Shown piece after piece: positions 1 to 6,927 of a stretch of DNA of 64,000 bases. Below the pieces are notes generated by a model. It was not told where the DNA came from and did not search any database. It worked only from the letters and a program-made list of their open reading frames with translations. Where the stretch lies: the NCBI GenBank assembly GCA_011525665.1, contig WYAU01000014.1, positions 1 through 64,000 of the forward strand, given 5' to 3'. Source of the DNA: Candidatus Brocadia sp. (GTDB lineage: Bacteria > Planctomycetota > Brocadiia > Brocadiales > Brocadiaceae). Position 1 is the stretch's first letter. Each line of letters opens with the position of its first letter. Made by a program: the position numbers and the translations under genes.

Positions 1-107
1 AAGTTGCTGCGTGGACTGACCGACGCAATCAGGCCAAATCAACAATAGATTGGAAGTTTACACGACAAGATGCTGATCAAAAGCTGTCAAGGCACTATGT
101 TTCGTAA
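1..107 (+). CDS. IS630-type transposase, C-terminal end (cut by window edge)
   Basis: The frame starting at base 3 is open from the window edge to TAA at 105-107 and encodes 34 residues. The pattern W-x3-RN, then I-x-W-x-F, then DA-x2-KL near the C-terminus is what I know from the ends of IS630/Tc1-type DDE transposases. The catalytic DDE residues would lie outside the window, so activity cannot be judged. The right inverted repeat of the element was not located. Low to moderate confidence because only the tail is visible. Confidence 0.5.
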   Translation, partial: VAAWTDRRNQAKSTIDWKFTRQDADQKLSRHYVS

Positions 108-135
108 TTAATTTGTTACAATACTAGGGTATAAT
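108..135 (+). promoter_or_regulatory. Possible sigma70-type promoter for the MAT gene
   Basis: A perfect TATAAT lies at 130-135. The best -35 candidate at 108-113 (TTAATT) is weak with a 16-base spacer. Transcription would start near 142 and leave a leader of about 170 bases before the ATG at 311. It sits immediately behind the transposase stop, so the end of the insertion element may contribute to it. No SAM riboswitch-like structure was recognised in the leader. Confidence 0.35.
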
Positions 136-310
136 CATAGATACATTTTGTGTATACGCATGGTTTGCCGGCACAGATGGGTACCATTCTTCAGGAATGC
201 CATGTCATTCTCAAGACCCAATAGTATTCAGCCCCCCTTTGCTTCCCTGTTCATTGCTCCGGGATTTGCCTTTGCATGGTGATAATTCTTATCCCGCTAT
301 ATTGACTGAC

Positions 311-1492
311 ATGGAAATAATTGTTGAAAAAATGAGAGGTGTACCTGTTCAGCAGTCATCTGTTGAAATTGTTGAACGCAAAGGATTAGGACATCCCGAT
401 ACCCTGTGTGATCGTGTAGCTGAAGAGCTGAGTATTGCCTTTTCCGGGTACTATTTTAAAAAGTTTGGCAGGGTGCTCCATCACAATATTGATAAATGTC
501 TTCTCGTGGGAGGACGTTCTGATGTTTGTTTTGGTGGAGGCGAAATGACAATTCCCATCCAGGTAATTGTTGTGGGTCGGGCTGTAGAAGTCGTGGGAGA
601 TGAAAAAGTGCCTTTAGAAGCGATTGCCAGAGAAACGACCCACCGGTGGTTAAAAGAACGGTTACGATTCCTCGATCCGGAGAAAAATGTCATTGTGGAA
701 ACAAAGATTCGAACCGGCAGCGTGGACCTGCGCGCGACATTCGATAGCTCGGTTCCCCTGGCAAACGATACCTCGATTGGCGTTGGTTTTTCGCCTTTGA
801 CAGAAACAGAGTCTCTCGTTTATCACACGGAACAATTTCTCAATTCTGCGGAAGTGAAACAGAAATATCCCATGATCGGCGAGGACATTAAAATTATGGG
901 GATACGTGTATACCATCGGATTGACCTTACGATCGCCATGGCTTTTGTTTCACGGTTTATTTCTTCAAAAGATGAGTATTTTCACGTGAAAGAGGAACTG
1001 CGCGAATATATTCTGGCCTTTGTGAAGAAATTGACGTCTCATGCAGTTACCGTTGCAATCAACGCAGCGGACAGTTACCAGCGGGATATTGTTTACGTAA
1101 CGGTGACAGGGACAAGCGCTGAATGCGGGGATGATGGTCAGGTGGGCAGAGGAAACAGGGCCAATGGATTGATTACACCTTTCAGGCCGATGACTCTTGA
1201 GGCCACAGCGGGGAAAAATCCCATCACCCACACAGGAAAATTATATAATCTGGTTGCCGGTGAAATATCTGCGGAGGTCGCCAGGGATCCCGATATTTCC
1301 TCGGCGGAATGCTATCTGGTAAGCCGGATAGGAAAGCCCATTACAGAACCCCGGCTTCTCCATATAAAAATCCATTCCAGCCTTGACCAAAAAGTGCTGG
1401 AAGAAAAATGCAGGGGCGTCATAAAAAAGCATCTCAACCAAATGCCACAATTGTGGACGGGGATTTTAGAAAGGCGCTATTCACTGTTTTAG
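311..1492 (+). CDS. S-adenosylmethionine synthetase, archaeal type
   Basis: Makes S-adenosylmethionine from ATP and methionine. The 393-residue product belongs to the archaeal-type MAT family (about 400 aa), not the usual bacterial MetK. Visible family features are the GHPDTLCDRV segment near residue 27, GSVDLRATF in the middle, and the glycine-rich GDDGQVGRGNRANGLITP stretch followed by an AGKNPITHTGKLYN-like segment. An upstream in-frame ATG at 197 would add 38 residues with no family character, so ATG 311 is preferred although neither start has a good Shine-Dalgarno site. Archaeal-type MAT occurs sporadically in bacteria, so lateral acquisition in the lineage is likely. The DUF155-like gene follows after 24 bases and may be cotranscribed. 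Confidence 0.9.
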   Translation: MEIIVEKMRGVPVQQSSVEIVERKGLGHPDTLCDRVAEELSIAFSGYYFKKFGRVLHHNIDKCLLVGGRSDVCFGGGEMTIPIQVIVVGRAVEVVGDEKVPLEAIARETTHRWLKERLRFLDPEKNVIVETKIRTGSVDLRATFDSSVPLANDTSIGVGFSPLTETESLVYHTEQFLNSAEVKQKYPMIGEDIKIMGIRVYHRIDLTIAMAFVSRFISSKDEYFHVKEELREYILAFVKKLTSHAVTVAINAADSYQRDIVYVTVTGTSAECGDDGQVGRGNRANGLITPFRPMTLEATAGKNPITHTGKLYNLVAGEISAEVARDPDISSAECYLVSRIGKPITEPRLLHIKIHSSLDQKVLEEKCRGVIKKHLNQMPQLWTGILERRYSLF

Positions 1493-1516
1493 AAATTGCA
1501 AAGTGAGGATTAACTT

Positions 1517-2560
1517 ATGAATCTCAATCCTGCTGTCAAAGGCACATTAGTTTCCTTTCTTGTGGGAATTACAGAGATCAATATCGATACGGTAGAAATC
1601 GTCGATATCAAAAAAGGCAAGAGTTCCCCCTCGTATCCCGATGTCATTCCCAAACAGATGGTGGTCAAGGTTGAAAAGAGGACTGTTGAATCCAGGGAGG
1701 TCGATTTCCTGGTTAAGTTCTGTCCTCCGGGAATTGTCATCGTGGAGGCATCTGTTGATCTGGAGGATATCCTGGGTGAACATGTATTTGATATCAAACG
1801 AAGTCTTACTGTTGAATGCAGGGCTATCCTGTGGGAATATCATTGTGATCCTTATTTTGATGAAGAGTACAGCGTATACTGTGTGTCTGATTACCATGGG
1901 GACCCGGAAGACATTATTTCGGAACATAAGGATAGTATTGCAGGACTCCTGAAAACTGAACGCATACCTTTAGACGAAGAAGAGATTAATGCGACCCTCA
2001 AATTTAATATTAAATATTCAAAGGACGATATAACGATTGTGGAATGGGATGGGGCATTTGTATTTGATCCGCGCGGTGATTTTGCCAGCAATATCGAACT
2101 TTTCGAGATTGCCAATCTTCAGTTATTAAAATTGAGGGTATTGGAACACGAGTTGGAAAAACGGCTGGAAAGGGCTGCCTGGCTTCTGCAAAAGACGACA
2201 AAAAAAAAGATACCGCTGCTCAAATCCCATGAGATCCGGTACTCCTTGCGTGAAATTATACAGATACGTACCGAATCCGTTCTGGAATTTGCAGCTACGG
2301 AACGCAACATCAACCTCATCGGGGATTGGTATTCAGCCCGGTTGTTTGACCTGATAACCAAAAAGCTCCACCTGGAGGAATGGAAGACGAATAATAACGA
2401 GACACTTGATGCCCTGGAAGACATTTACAGCATGATCTCTGAGAATTTTTCCATGTCCTTTTCCACCACACTGGAATTCATAATTATCTTTGGCTGGTTA
2501 ATCATGCTATTCGGCTATTTTGCCTTGTTCTTTCTGGAAGTGTTACAAAAGAAACCATGA
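1517..2560 (+). CDS. RMD1/DUF155-like protein with C-terminal membrane anchor
   Basis: 347 residues. The C-terminal half resembles the RMD1/DUF155 family, best known from eukaryotic mitochondrial proteins and scattered bacteria: a helical RTESVLEFAATERNINLIGD segment, then WYSARLFDLITKKLHLEEW, then an acidic helix. One hydrophobic segment near residues 320-342 precedes a short basic tail, so the protein is probably tail-anchored with its bulk in the cytoplasm. The N-terminal half is mixed alpha/beta with no catalytic motif that I recognise. The gene follows MAT after 24 bases and ends just inside the upstream extension of the cupredoxin frame. Biochemical role unknown; family assignment is by motif memory only. 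Confidence 0.6.
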   Translation: MNLNPAVKGTLVSFLVGITEINIDTVEIVDIKKGKSSPSYPDVIPKQMVVKVEKRTVESREVDFLVKFCPPGIVIVEASVDLEDILGEHVFDIKRSLTVECRAILWEYHCDPYFDEEYSVYCVSDYHGDPEDIISEHKDSIAGLLKTERIPLDEEEINATLKFNIKYSKDDITIVEWDGAFVFDPRGDFASNIELFEIANLQLLKLRVLEHELEKRLERAAWLLQKTTKKKIPLLKSHEIRYSLREIIQIRTESVLEFAATERNINLIGDWYSARLFDLITKKLHLEEWKTNNNETLDALEDIYSMISENFSMSFSTTLEFIIIFGWLIMLFGYFALFFLEVLQKKP

Positions 2561-2585
2561 TGTTTTTTATGAAAAGGAGATTGAG

Positions 2586-3317
2586 ATGTTTATGCTTGCG
2601 TTCGGAAAAATGAATTTTAGACGGTGGTATGGACTTCGTCGTGAGCGCTCAGTCGAACGACAAACGTATTTGTCCGTGCTTCCTTTAACCAAAAAGATAC
2701 GGGTGTATATGACTCCTCTGGCAGTTTTGTTTTTTGCGGCATCCTTTGTGACAGCAAATTTCACATTATATGCATTTGCCGAAGAAAAAGGCCTGGGTAC
2801 CATCACGGGTACCGTCAAGGCTAAAAAGGCAAAGTTTCTCAAGGACACTATTGCCTATATCGAGAATGTGCCAAATGCTTTTGAACCCCCGAAGGAACAC
2901 GCCCTCATAGACCAGAAAAATATGACCTTTATCCCCCGCGTGCTTCCCATATTAAAAGGTACCACAGTCGATTTTCTTAATAGCGATCTGGTTCAGCACA
3001 ACGTCTATTCACCAGATGCAGTTGCAGATAATTTTAATCTGGGAACGTGGCTTAAGGGTGAAACACGACCGTTCACGTTCAACAAATTAGGAATTGCCTC
3101 CATCCGGTGTAATGTGCACGTCGATATGCTGGCCTACGTCCTTGTCCTTCAAAATCCATACTTTGCAAGGGTCAACATTGACGGGAGTTTTTCTATTCCG
3201 GGCGTACCGGAAGGGAAATACACTATCAAACTGTGGAGCGAAAGGCTTAAGGCGCAGGATCACCACGTGGAAATCAAGGCGGGCGCCTCGACTACGGTGG
3301 AATTCGATTTGAAATAA
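2586..3317 (+). CDS. Exported cupredoxin-like (plastocyanin-fold) protein
   Basis: The mature part is a cupredoxin domain of the methylamine-utilisation-like family followed by a carboxypeptidase-regulatory-like beta domain (FSIPGVPEGKYTIKLW). Candidate type 1 copper ligands are all visible: His in LVQHNVYSP and C-x2-H-x2-M in IRCNVHVDM. A signal peptide-like hydrophobic stretch beginning MTPLAVLFFAASF starts at the in-frame ATG at 2709. ATG 2586 has the better ribosome binding site (AAGGAG, 8 bases upstream) but would give a 41-residue N-terminal extension, part of which is encoded by a dispersed palindromic repeat (2623-2681). Either start gives export; I chose 2586 for its Shine-Dalgarno. 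Likely periplasmic electron carrier or copper protein; partner unknown. Confidence 0.75.
   Translation: MFMLAFGKMNFRRWYGLRRERSVERQTYLSVLPLTKKIRVYMTPLAVLFFAASFVTANFTLYAFAEEKGLGTITGTVKAKKAKFLKDTIAYIENVPNAFEPPKEHALIDQKNMTFIPRVLPILKGTTVDFLNSDLVQHNVYSPDAVADNFNLGTWLKGETRPFTFNKLGIASIRCNVHVDMLAYVLVLQNPYFARVNIDGSFSIPGVPEGKYTIKLWSERLKAQDHHVEIKAGASTTVEFDLK
2623..2681 (+). repeat. Dispersed hairpin repeat, copy A (inside a coding region)
   Basis: The outer arms GGTATGGAC and GTCCGTGC pair almost completely when G-U pairs are allowed. They enclose a loop containing GTCGTGAGCGCTCAGTCGAA. The same arms and loop recur at 12208-12265. Part of the loop recurs inverted at 3376-3404, and a loop-less version occurs at 30131-30164. 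Here the repeat lies within the 5' part of the cupredoxin reading frame, where it would be translated if ATG 2586 is the start. Confidence 0.7.
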
Positions 3318-3375
3318 CTCTTAAGGATTCTTCCCGCTCTACTTTACCGGTCAATCCCCCCCCCCGGTCATTGGA

Positions 3376-3404
3376 AATTTGACTGAGCGCTCACGACGAA
3401 GTCC
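3376..3404 (-). repeat. Dispersed hairpin repeat, copy B (inverted, partial)
   Basis: Reading the minus strand gives GGACTTCGTCGTGAGCGCTC followed by AGTCAAA, which matches the central part of copy A in inverted orientation. Copies A and B therefore flank most of the cupredoxin gene as an inverted pair about 700 bases apart. The outer arms are not recognisable here. Confidence 0.7.
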
Positions 3405-3423
3405 TCGCCATCCATTTCCAGGT

Positions 3424-4318
3424 TTACCATGTATGCGCCTCCCGCACTTTTTCTATCGCCTTTACAGGACACTCCTCCGCGCAGATCATGCAACCCTTGC
3501 AGTTATCGTAATCGGTAGAGGGAAAGCCATCCTCGTTTACTGCAATGCAACCGTCCGGACACCGCGCAACACAGGTCATACACCGGGTACAGACTTTGTA
3601 ATTCCAGACGGGCTTGAATACCCGCCAGTTGCCGGTTTTTCGTAAAGGGGTATTTCCGGTGGTATTTATGGAGGGGCTTGAAATCGCAGCAGGTTCGAAA
3701 GGGACAACAATGACAGGATTTTCCTTGCGGACAGGTTCCGTGGCCTTTATTTCTCCGGGTTGTATAGCACGGAAACAACAGAGTGCCGCCTCTATATTTT
3801 TTGCTATCAATGCCTTGTCGGTTAAAATCCCGGATGCTTCCTTTTCGACTGCCTTTCCCAGAGAATCCTCTTTGATTCCGGCAATCCGTGAGGCAACGCC
3901 ACCCGCAAGGGTGCTCAGTACAGGTGATCCCAGCATATCAATGCCAATCTTCGTTATATCCCAAGCAACGACCTGCGCTGCAACAGTGTACTTTTTCTTT
4001 GCCTCTGAAGGATTATGGATGGTATTTATAAAGACGACACCTTCCGCATGAAGTCCTGACAATGGGTTTGCCAGCGGGTCGTTCAGGAGGGATTCGTCCA
4101 TCACAATTACAATATCGGGTATGGATATTACTCCCCGTTCCAGGATAGGCTTTCCTGATATGCGGGTGAAGGCTGCTATCGGCGCCCCCCCGCCTCTCGG
4201 CTCCGTAAAGCGGGAAATCCTGCGCGTGATAACCCTCAAGAAAGGCTGCGGTGCCAAGCACCCTGCTTGCAACCTTCGCCCCCTGACCACCCTTGCCGTG
4301 GAATCTTACTCTAAGCAT
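3424..4318 (-). pseudogene. 2-oxoacid:ferredoxin oxidoreductase gamma-delta fusion, frameshifted
   Basis: Gamma subunit of a pyruvate/2-oxoacid:ferredoxin oxidoreductase (CoA-dependent oxidative decarboxylation or the reverse) fused to a delta ferredoxin domain. The start MLRVRFHGKGGQGAKVASR with YGAERRGG is the gamma signature. The C-terminus has two 4Fe-4S clusters: C-x2-C-x2-C-x3-CP and C-x2-C-x2-C-x3-CP. The reading frame changes at a run of seven C (4185-4191). Adding one base restores a continuous protein in which GAERRGGAP joins the IAAFTRIS segment, so this is either a real frameshift or a homopolymer error. No alpha or beta subunit lies next to it, which is unusual for this enzyme. 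Confidence 0.75.
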
Positions 4319-4566
4319 GTAGTTATTCCCGAACGCCGCAAAATCAGACTGCGAAAATCACCCGGTATCTGCCCTGTTGCCTTCGGGCACTGAGAGTGAA
4401 GGTGCTTTTCGGAAAAGGACAAATTAATACAGTAAAAATTATTGTACTCCACGACATCCTGAAGAGGCAAGAAATGTTTTTTCTGAGTGTACCTGCCACC
4501 TATCAATGGGGGGTGTCCGACAAGGGCGCGTGATTGTTTATGCGTCGTGCAACAAAATATTTTTTG

Positions 4567-4595
4567 TTGACTCTGCAAAAAAATTGTGTTATAGC
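4567..4595 (+). promoter_or_regulatory. Sigma70-type promoter of the thioredoxin-like gene
   Basis: TTGACT at 4567-4572, a 17-base spacer and TATAGC at 4590-4595 fit a housekeeping promoter. The predicted start near 4602 gives a leader of about 46 bases to the ATG at 4648, with AAGGAGG about 6 bases before it. The rest of the 329-base gap 4319-4647 contains no recognisable gene. It also carries the 5' side of the divergent POR gamma-delta gene. Confidence 0.6.
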
Positions 4596-4647
4596 TTAAA
4601 CAAAACTTTATGTTCATCCTGCCACTTTTTGAAAAAGGAGGAAAATC

Positions 4648-5295
4648 ATGACAAAGCATATCTTCGCCTGTTTTATTTTATTATTGACGCCTCTGACAGT
4701 AACGCTTGCTACAGAGACAAAAGACACACCGCTGCTTATTGTATGGGAAAAAACCCTCGATGATGCAGTCGCAAAGGCAAAAACATCGGGAAAGCCTATT
4801 TTGTTGGACTTCTTTGCACCTACCTGAACGGGCTGCAAAACATTGGGTGCCGTGACGTACCCTGATGCCAGAGTAGGAGGCTACATCAGCAAAAATTTCA
4901 TTCCCCTGCAAATTAACATTCAAAGCAGTTCCGGTCTTGCCGGAAAATACCGGACATTTTGGACACCCACCCTCATCATTTTGGATTCTCTGGGAACCGA
5001 ATATTATCGCTTCTCCGGGTTTTTGCCTCCTGATGAATTTATTCCGCAACTGCAGTTCGGATTAGGTTTCATGTCGCTGGAAAAGCAGGATTATAAGAGT
5101 GCCAGCGCCCGGCTAAAGTTGGTAGTGGATAAATATCCCGGGAGCGACATAGCCCCGGAGGCGCAATATTGGTTTGGTGTTTCGGAATATAAGGCCACAC
5201 ATTCCGTGGACGCATTACTAAACGCATGGAAGAAAATTAAGACGGATTATCCCGGGAGTATTTGGGCAAAGAAGGTCTCTTTTGTAAAGGATTGA
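4648..5295 (+). CDS. Exported thioredoxin-like/TPR protein, probable selenoprotein (UGA at 4825)
   Basis: From ATG 4648, which has a strong AAGGAGG site, the frame reads a signal peptide (MTKHIFACFILLLTPLTV), then a thioredoxin start KPILLDFFAPT, then TGA at 4825-4827, then TGCK and a normal thioredoxin continuation with the cis-Pro region FWTPTLIIL. It ends with a TPR-like C-terminus up to 5295. The UGA sits precisely where the first Cys of the CxxC motif belongs, giving U-T-G-C. A stem-loop with a GU-containing apical loop follows 13 bases after the UGA. Reading UGA as selenocysteine gives 215 residues. The alternative is a nonsense mutation (TGT or TGC to TGA), but coding character is unbroken on both sides. 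A shorter start at TTG 4843 would lack both signal and active site. Likely a periplasmic thiol/selenol oxidoreductase. Confidence 0.75.
4841..4867 (+). promoter_or_regulatory. Candidate bacterial SECIS element
   Basis: Downstream of the in-frame UGA the mRNA can fold as CAU, bulged U, GGGUGC, loop CGUGAC, GUACCC, UG, AUG. The helix begins 13 bases after the UGA and the 6-base apical loop contains GU. Bacterial SECIS elements bound by SelB lie in this position and typically have a GU in the apical loop and a bulged U in the stem, as in E. coli fdhF. The structure was folded by eye and its free energy was not computed. Confidence 0.55.
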
Positions 5296-5335
5296 TTGTT
5301 AGGAAATACCAGAATTATGGTGAATCGCGTTAATT

Positions 5336-5938
5336 TTACGTCTCTTTCCAATTGATCCATTGTGGGACTTCGTAAAGGGGTTTACTGCATATAAGTTCCT
5401 CCAGGAGCGATTCCGGATTGTCAGAGGTTATGAGAAGGCGGTGATGTTTTGTCTGTATAAAACGTTCCCGTAATACATGGTTTATAAATGCCAATAATAG
5501 ATCAAAATATCCTTCCACATTGAGCAACCCGATGGGCTTTGCATGCAGTCCCAGTTGCGCCCACGTAAGAATCTCGAAGAATTCATCAAAGGTGCCAAAT
5601 CCTCCGGGCATTGCAATAAAGGCATCGGCTAATTCCGCCATCATTGCCTTTCGTTCGTGCATGCTTGATACCATTCGAAGTTCTGTCAGACCCGGATGGG
5701 CAAACTCTTTAGAGGCAAGGGCGTGTGGGATTACGCCGATAACATCGCCCTTTTCTTGTAAAGCTGCGTCTGCAATAACTCCCATCAGGCCGACGCTTCC
5801 TCCGCCGTAGACAAGCCCCATTTCACGGAATACGATAGCCCTGCCGAGTTGTTGGGCGGCTTCTGTATACACCGAACGTGCACCGGCATGGGAACCGCAA
5901 AAGACACAGATGCGTTTTATAGAGTTTTTATCTGCCAT
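5336..5938 (-). CDS. LOG family protein (TIGR00730-type nucleotide phosphoribohydrolase)
   Basis: 200 residues with a Rossmann-like start (ICVFCGSHAGA), the glycine-rich GLVYGGGSVGLMG, and the family signature PGGFGTFDEFFEILTW carrying the catalytic-type Glu. LOG proteins cleave the N-glycosidic bond of nucleoside 5'-monophosphates; plant members activate cytokinins, and bacterial members act on AMP or related nucleotides. It is the last gene of the minus-strand ribH...LOG run and follows the 56-aa ORF by 7 bases. It ends facing the thioredoxin-like gene with about 40 bases between the stops and no clear terminator. Confidence 0.9.
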   Translation of the reverse strand: MADKNSIKRICVFCGSHAGARSVYTEAAQQLGRAIVFREMGLVYGGGSVGLMGVIADAALQEKGDVIGVIPHALASKEFAHPGLTELRMVSSMHERKAMMAELADAFIAMPGGFGTFDEFFEILTWAQLGLHAKPIGLLNVEGYFDLLLAFINHVLRERFIQTKHHRLLITSDNPESLLEELICSKPLYEVPQWINWKET

Positions 5939-5945
5939 GCGTTGC

Positions 5946-6116
5946 CTATATCTTTGCGCCCATTTTATATAAGGTATTCAGGATATTCATAGCAAGCTCC
6001 ATCGCCTGCGATTTTGAGAGGTACAATTCATAATCGTCGGTGTCTCTTTCGCCTTCCACGACGATTTCAATACCCTCAGTCCTTGCGACAACAACTATTT
6101 TTTTCTTGTCTTCCAT
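5946..6116 (-). CDS. Conserved-looking small acidic/basic protein, 56 aa
   Basis: ATG at 6116 is preceded by GGAAGGGTGG. The frame ends at TAG 5946-5948. The product begins MEDKKKIVVVARTEGIEI and ends in an amphipathic helix (SQAMELAMNILNTLYKMG). No family recognised. The tight placement between sdhB (33 bases) and the LOG gene (7 bases), the good ribosome binding site and the protein-like composition support a real gene. It is probably cytosolic. Confidence 0.6.
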   Translation of the reverse strand: MEDKKKIVVVARTEGIEIVVEGERDTDDYELYLSKSQAMELAMNILNTLYKMGAKI

Positions 6117-6149
6117 ACACACCACCCTTCCTGCAATAAATGTTAGTCT

Positions 6150-6869
6150 TTAAATCTTGTTTTTGACAATTTCCATCTTCAGGTGAGCAATAGAACCGCC
6201 CGGATTCAAATCCCTGGGACATACCTCCTGGCAATTGAAGACCGTATGACAACGCCACACGCCATGCTCATCGTTAATGATTGCCAGACGTTCCTCCTTC
6301 GCACCGTCCCGGCTGTCGGATACAAACCGGTCGATGTTGAGTAAAGCCATAGGGCCGAGATACTTTTCGTGGGATGCCGTAACAGGACACGAGGAATGAC
6401 AACAGGCGCAAAGGATGCAATCGGTCAGGATGTCGATTTTCGCCCTTTCTCCGGGACTCTGCGACTGTTCTCCCGGTGTTTGCAGGGGTTTGCCACGCAT
6501 CAGATACGGTTTAATATGCTCGTATTTTTCCCAGAAGAGGTTCATATCAACGAAGAGGTCTTTGTGTAAAGGCATGTGCGCAAGCGGGCGAATCGTAACG
6601 GTGTCTGATTTGAGTTTGGAAACCTGTGTGTTGCAGGCCAGACGATACTTCCCATTGATATGCATGGCGCAAGAACCGCAAATAGCCTCCCTGCAGGAAG
6701 AGCGAAAGGCGAGAGAGTTATCCAGCCGCTGCTGGATATAATAAAGCCCCTCCAGAACGGTCAGGTCTTTCCGGATAAAAGGAATTTCAAATTTCTGGAA
6801 AAATGGTTTTTTATCGGTATCCGGATGAAAGCGAAAGATATTAAAAAAGACCTTGTCTTTTCTCATCAT
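6150..6869 (-). CDS. sdhB: Succinate dehydrogenase/fumarate reductase iron-sulfur subunit
   Basis: 239 residues. The N-terminal plant-type [2Fe-2S] domain shows SCREAICGSCAM and a later Cys in RLAC. The C-terminal part has CILCACCHSSCP for the 4Fe-4S cluster and CHTVFNCQEVCP for the 3Fe-4S cluster, the normal order for SdhB/FrdB. It passes electrons between the flavoprotein and the membrane quinone subunit. Neither sdhA nor sdhC is in the neighbourhood, and the gene sits between ftsY and small genes, so the subunits must be encoded elsewhere. Alternative: a heterodisulfide reductase-type or other complex II-like partner, less likely given the cluster pattern. Confidence 0.9.
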   Translation of the reverse strand: MMRKDKVFFNIFRFHPDTDKKPFFQKFEIPFIRKDLTVLEGLYYIQQRLDNSLAFRSSCREAICGSCAMHINGKYRLACNTQVSKLKSDTVTIRPLAHMPLHKDLFVDMNLFWEKYEHIKPYLMRGKPLQTPGEQSQSPGERAKIDILTDCILCACCHSSCPVTASHEKYLGPMALLNIDRFVSDSRDGAKEERLAIINDEHGVWRCHTVFNCQEVCPRDLNPGGSIAHLKMEIVKNKI

Positions 6870-6927
6870 GAATCTTCTTTATGCTTTCCTTGTATTCCCG
6901 GCGCTCTCTGCCGGTAAAGAGAGTATA

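Noticed and set aside
142-310. SAM riboswitch in front of the MAT gene
   Set aside because: No conserved SAM-I/II/III-type core or terminator-antiterminator pair could be recognised in the leader.
4843-5295. Separate 150-aa gene starting at TTG 4843
   Set aside because: It lacks the signal peptide and active-site motif, and the same frame is continuous upstream through TGA 4825 to a strong ribosome site at 4648.
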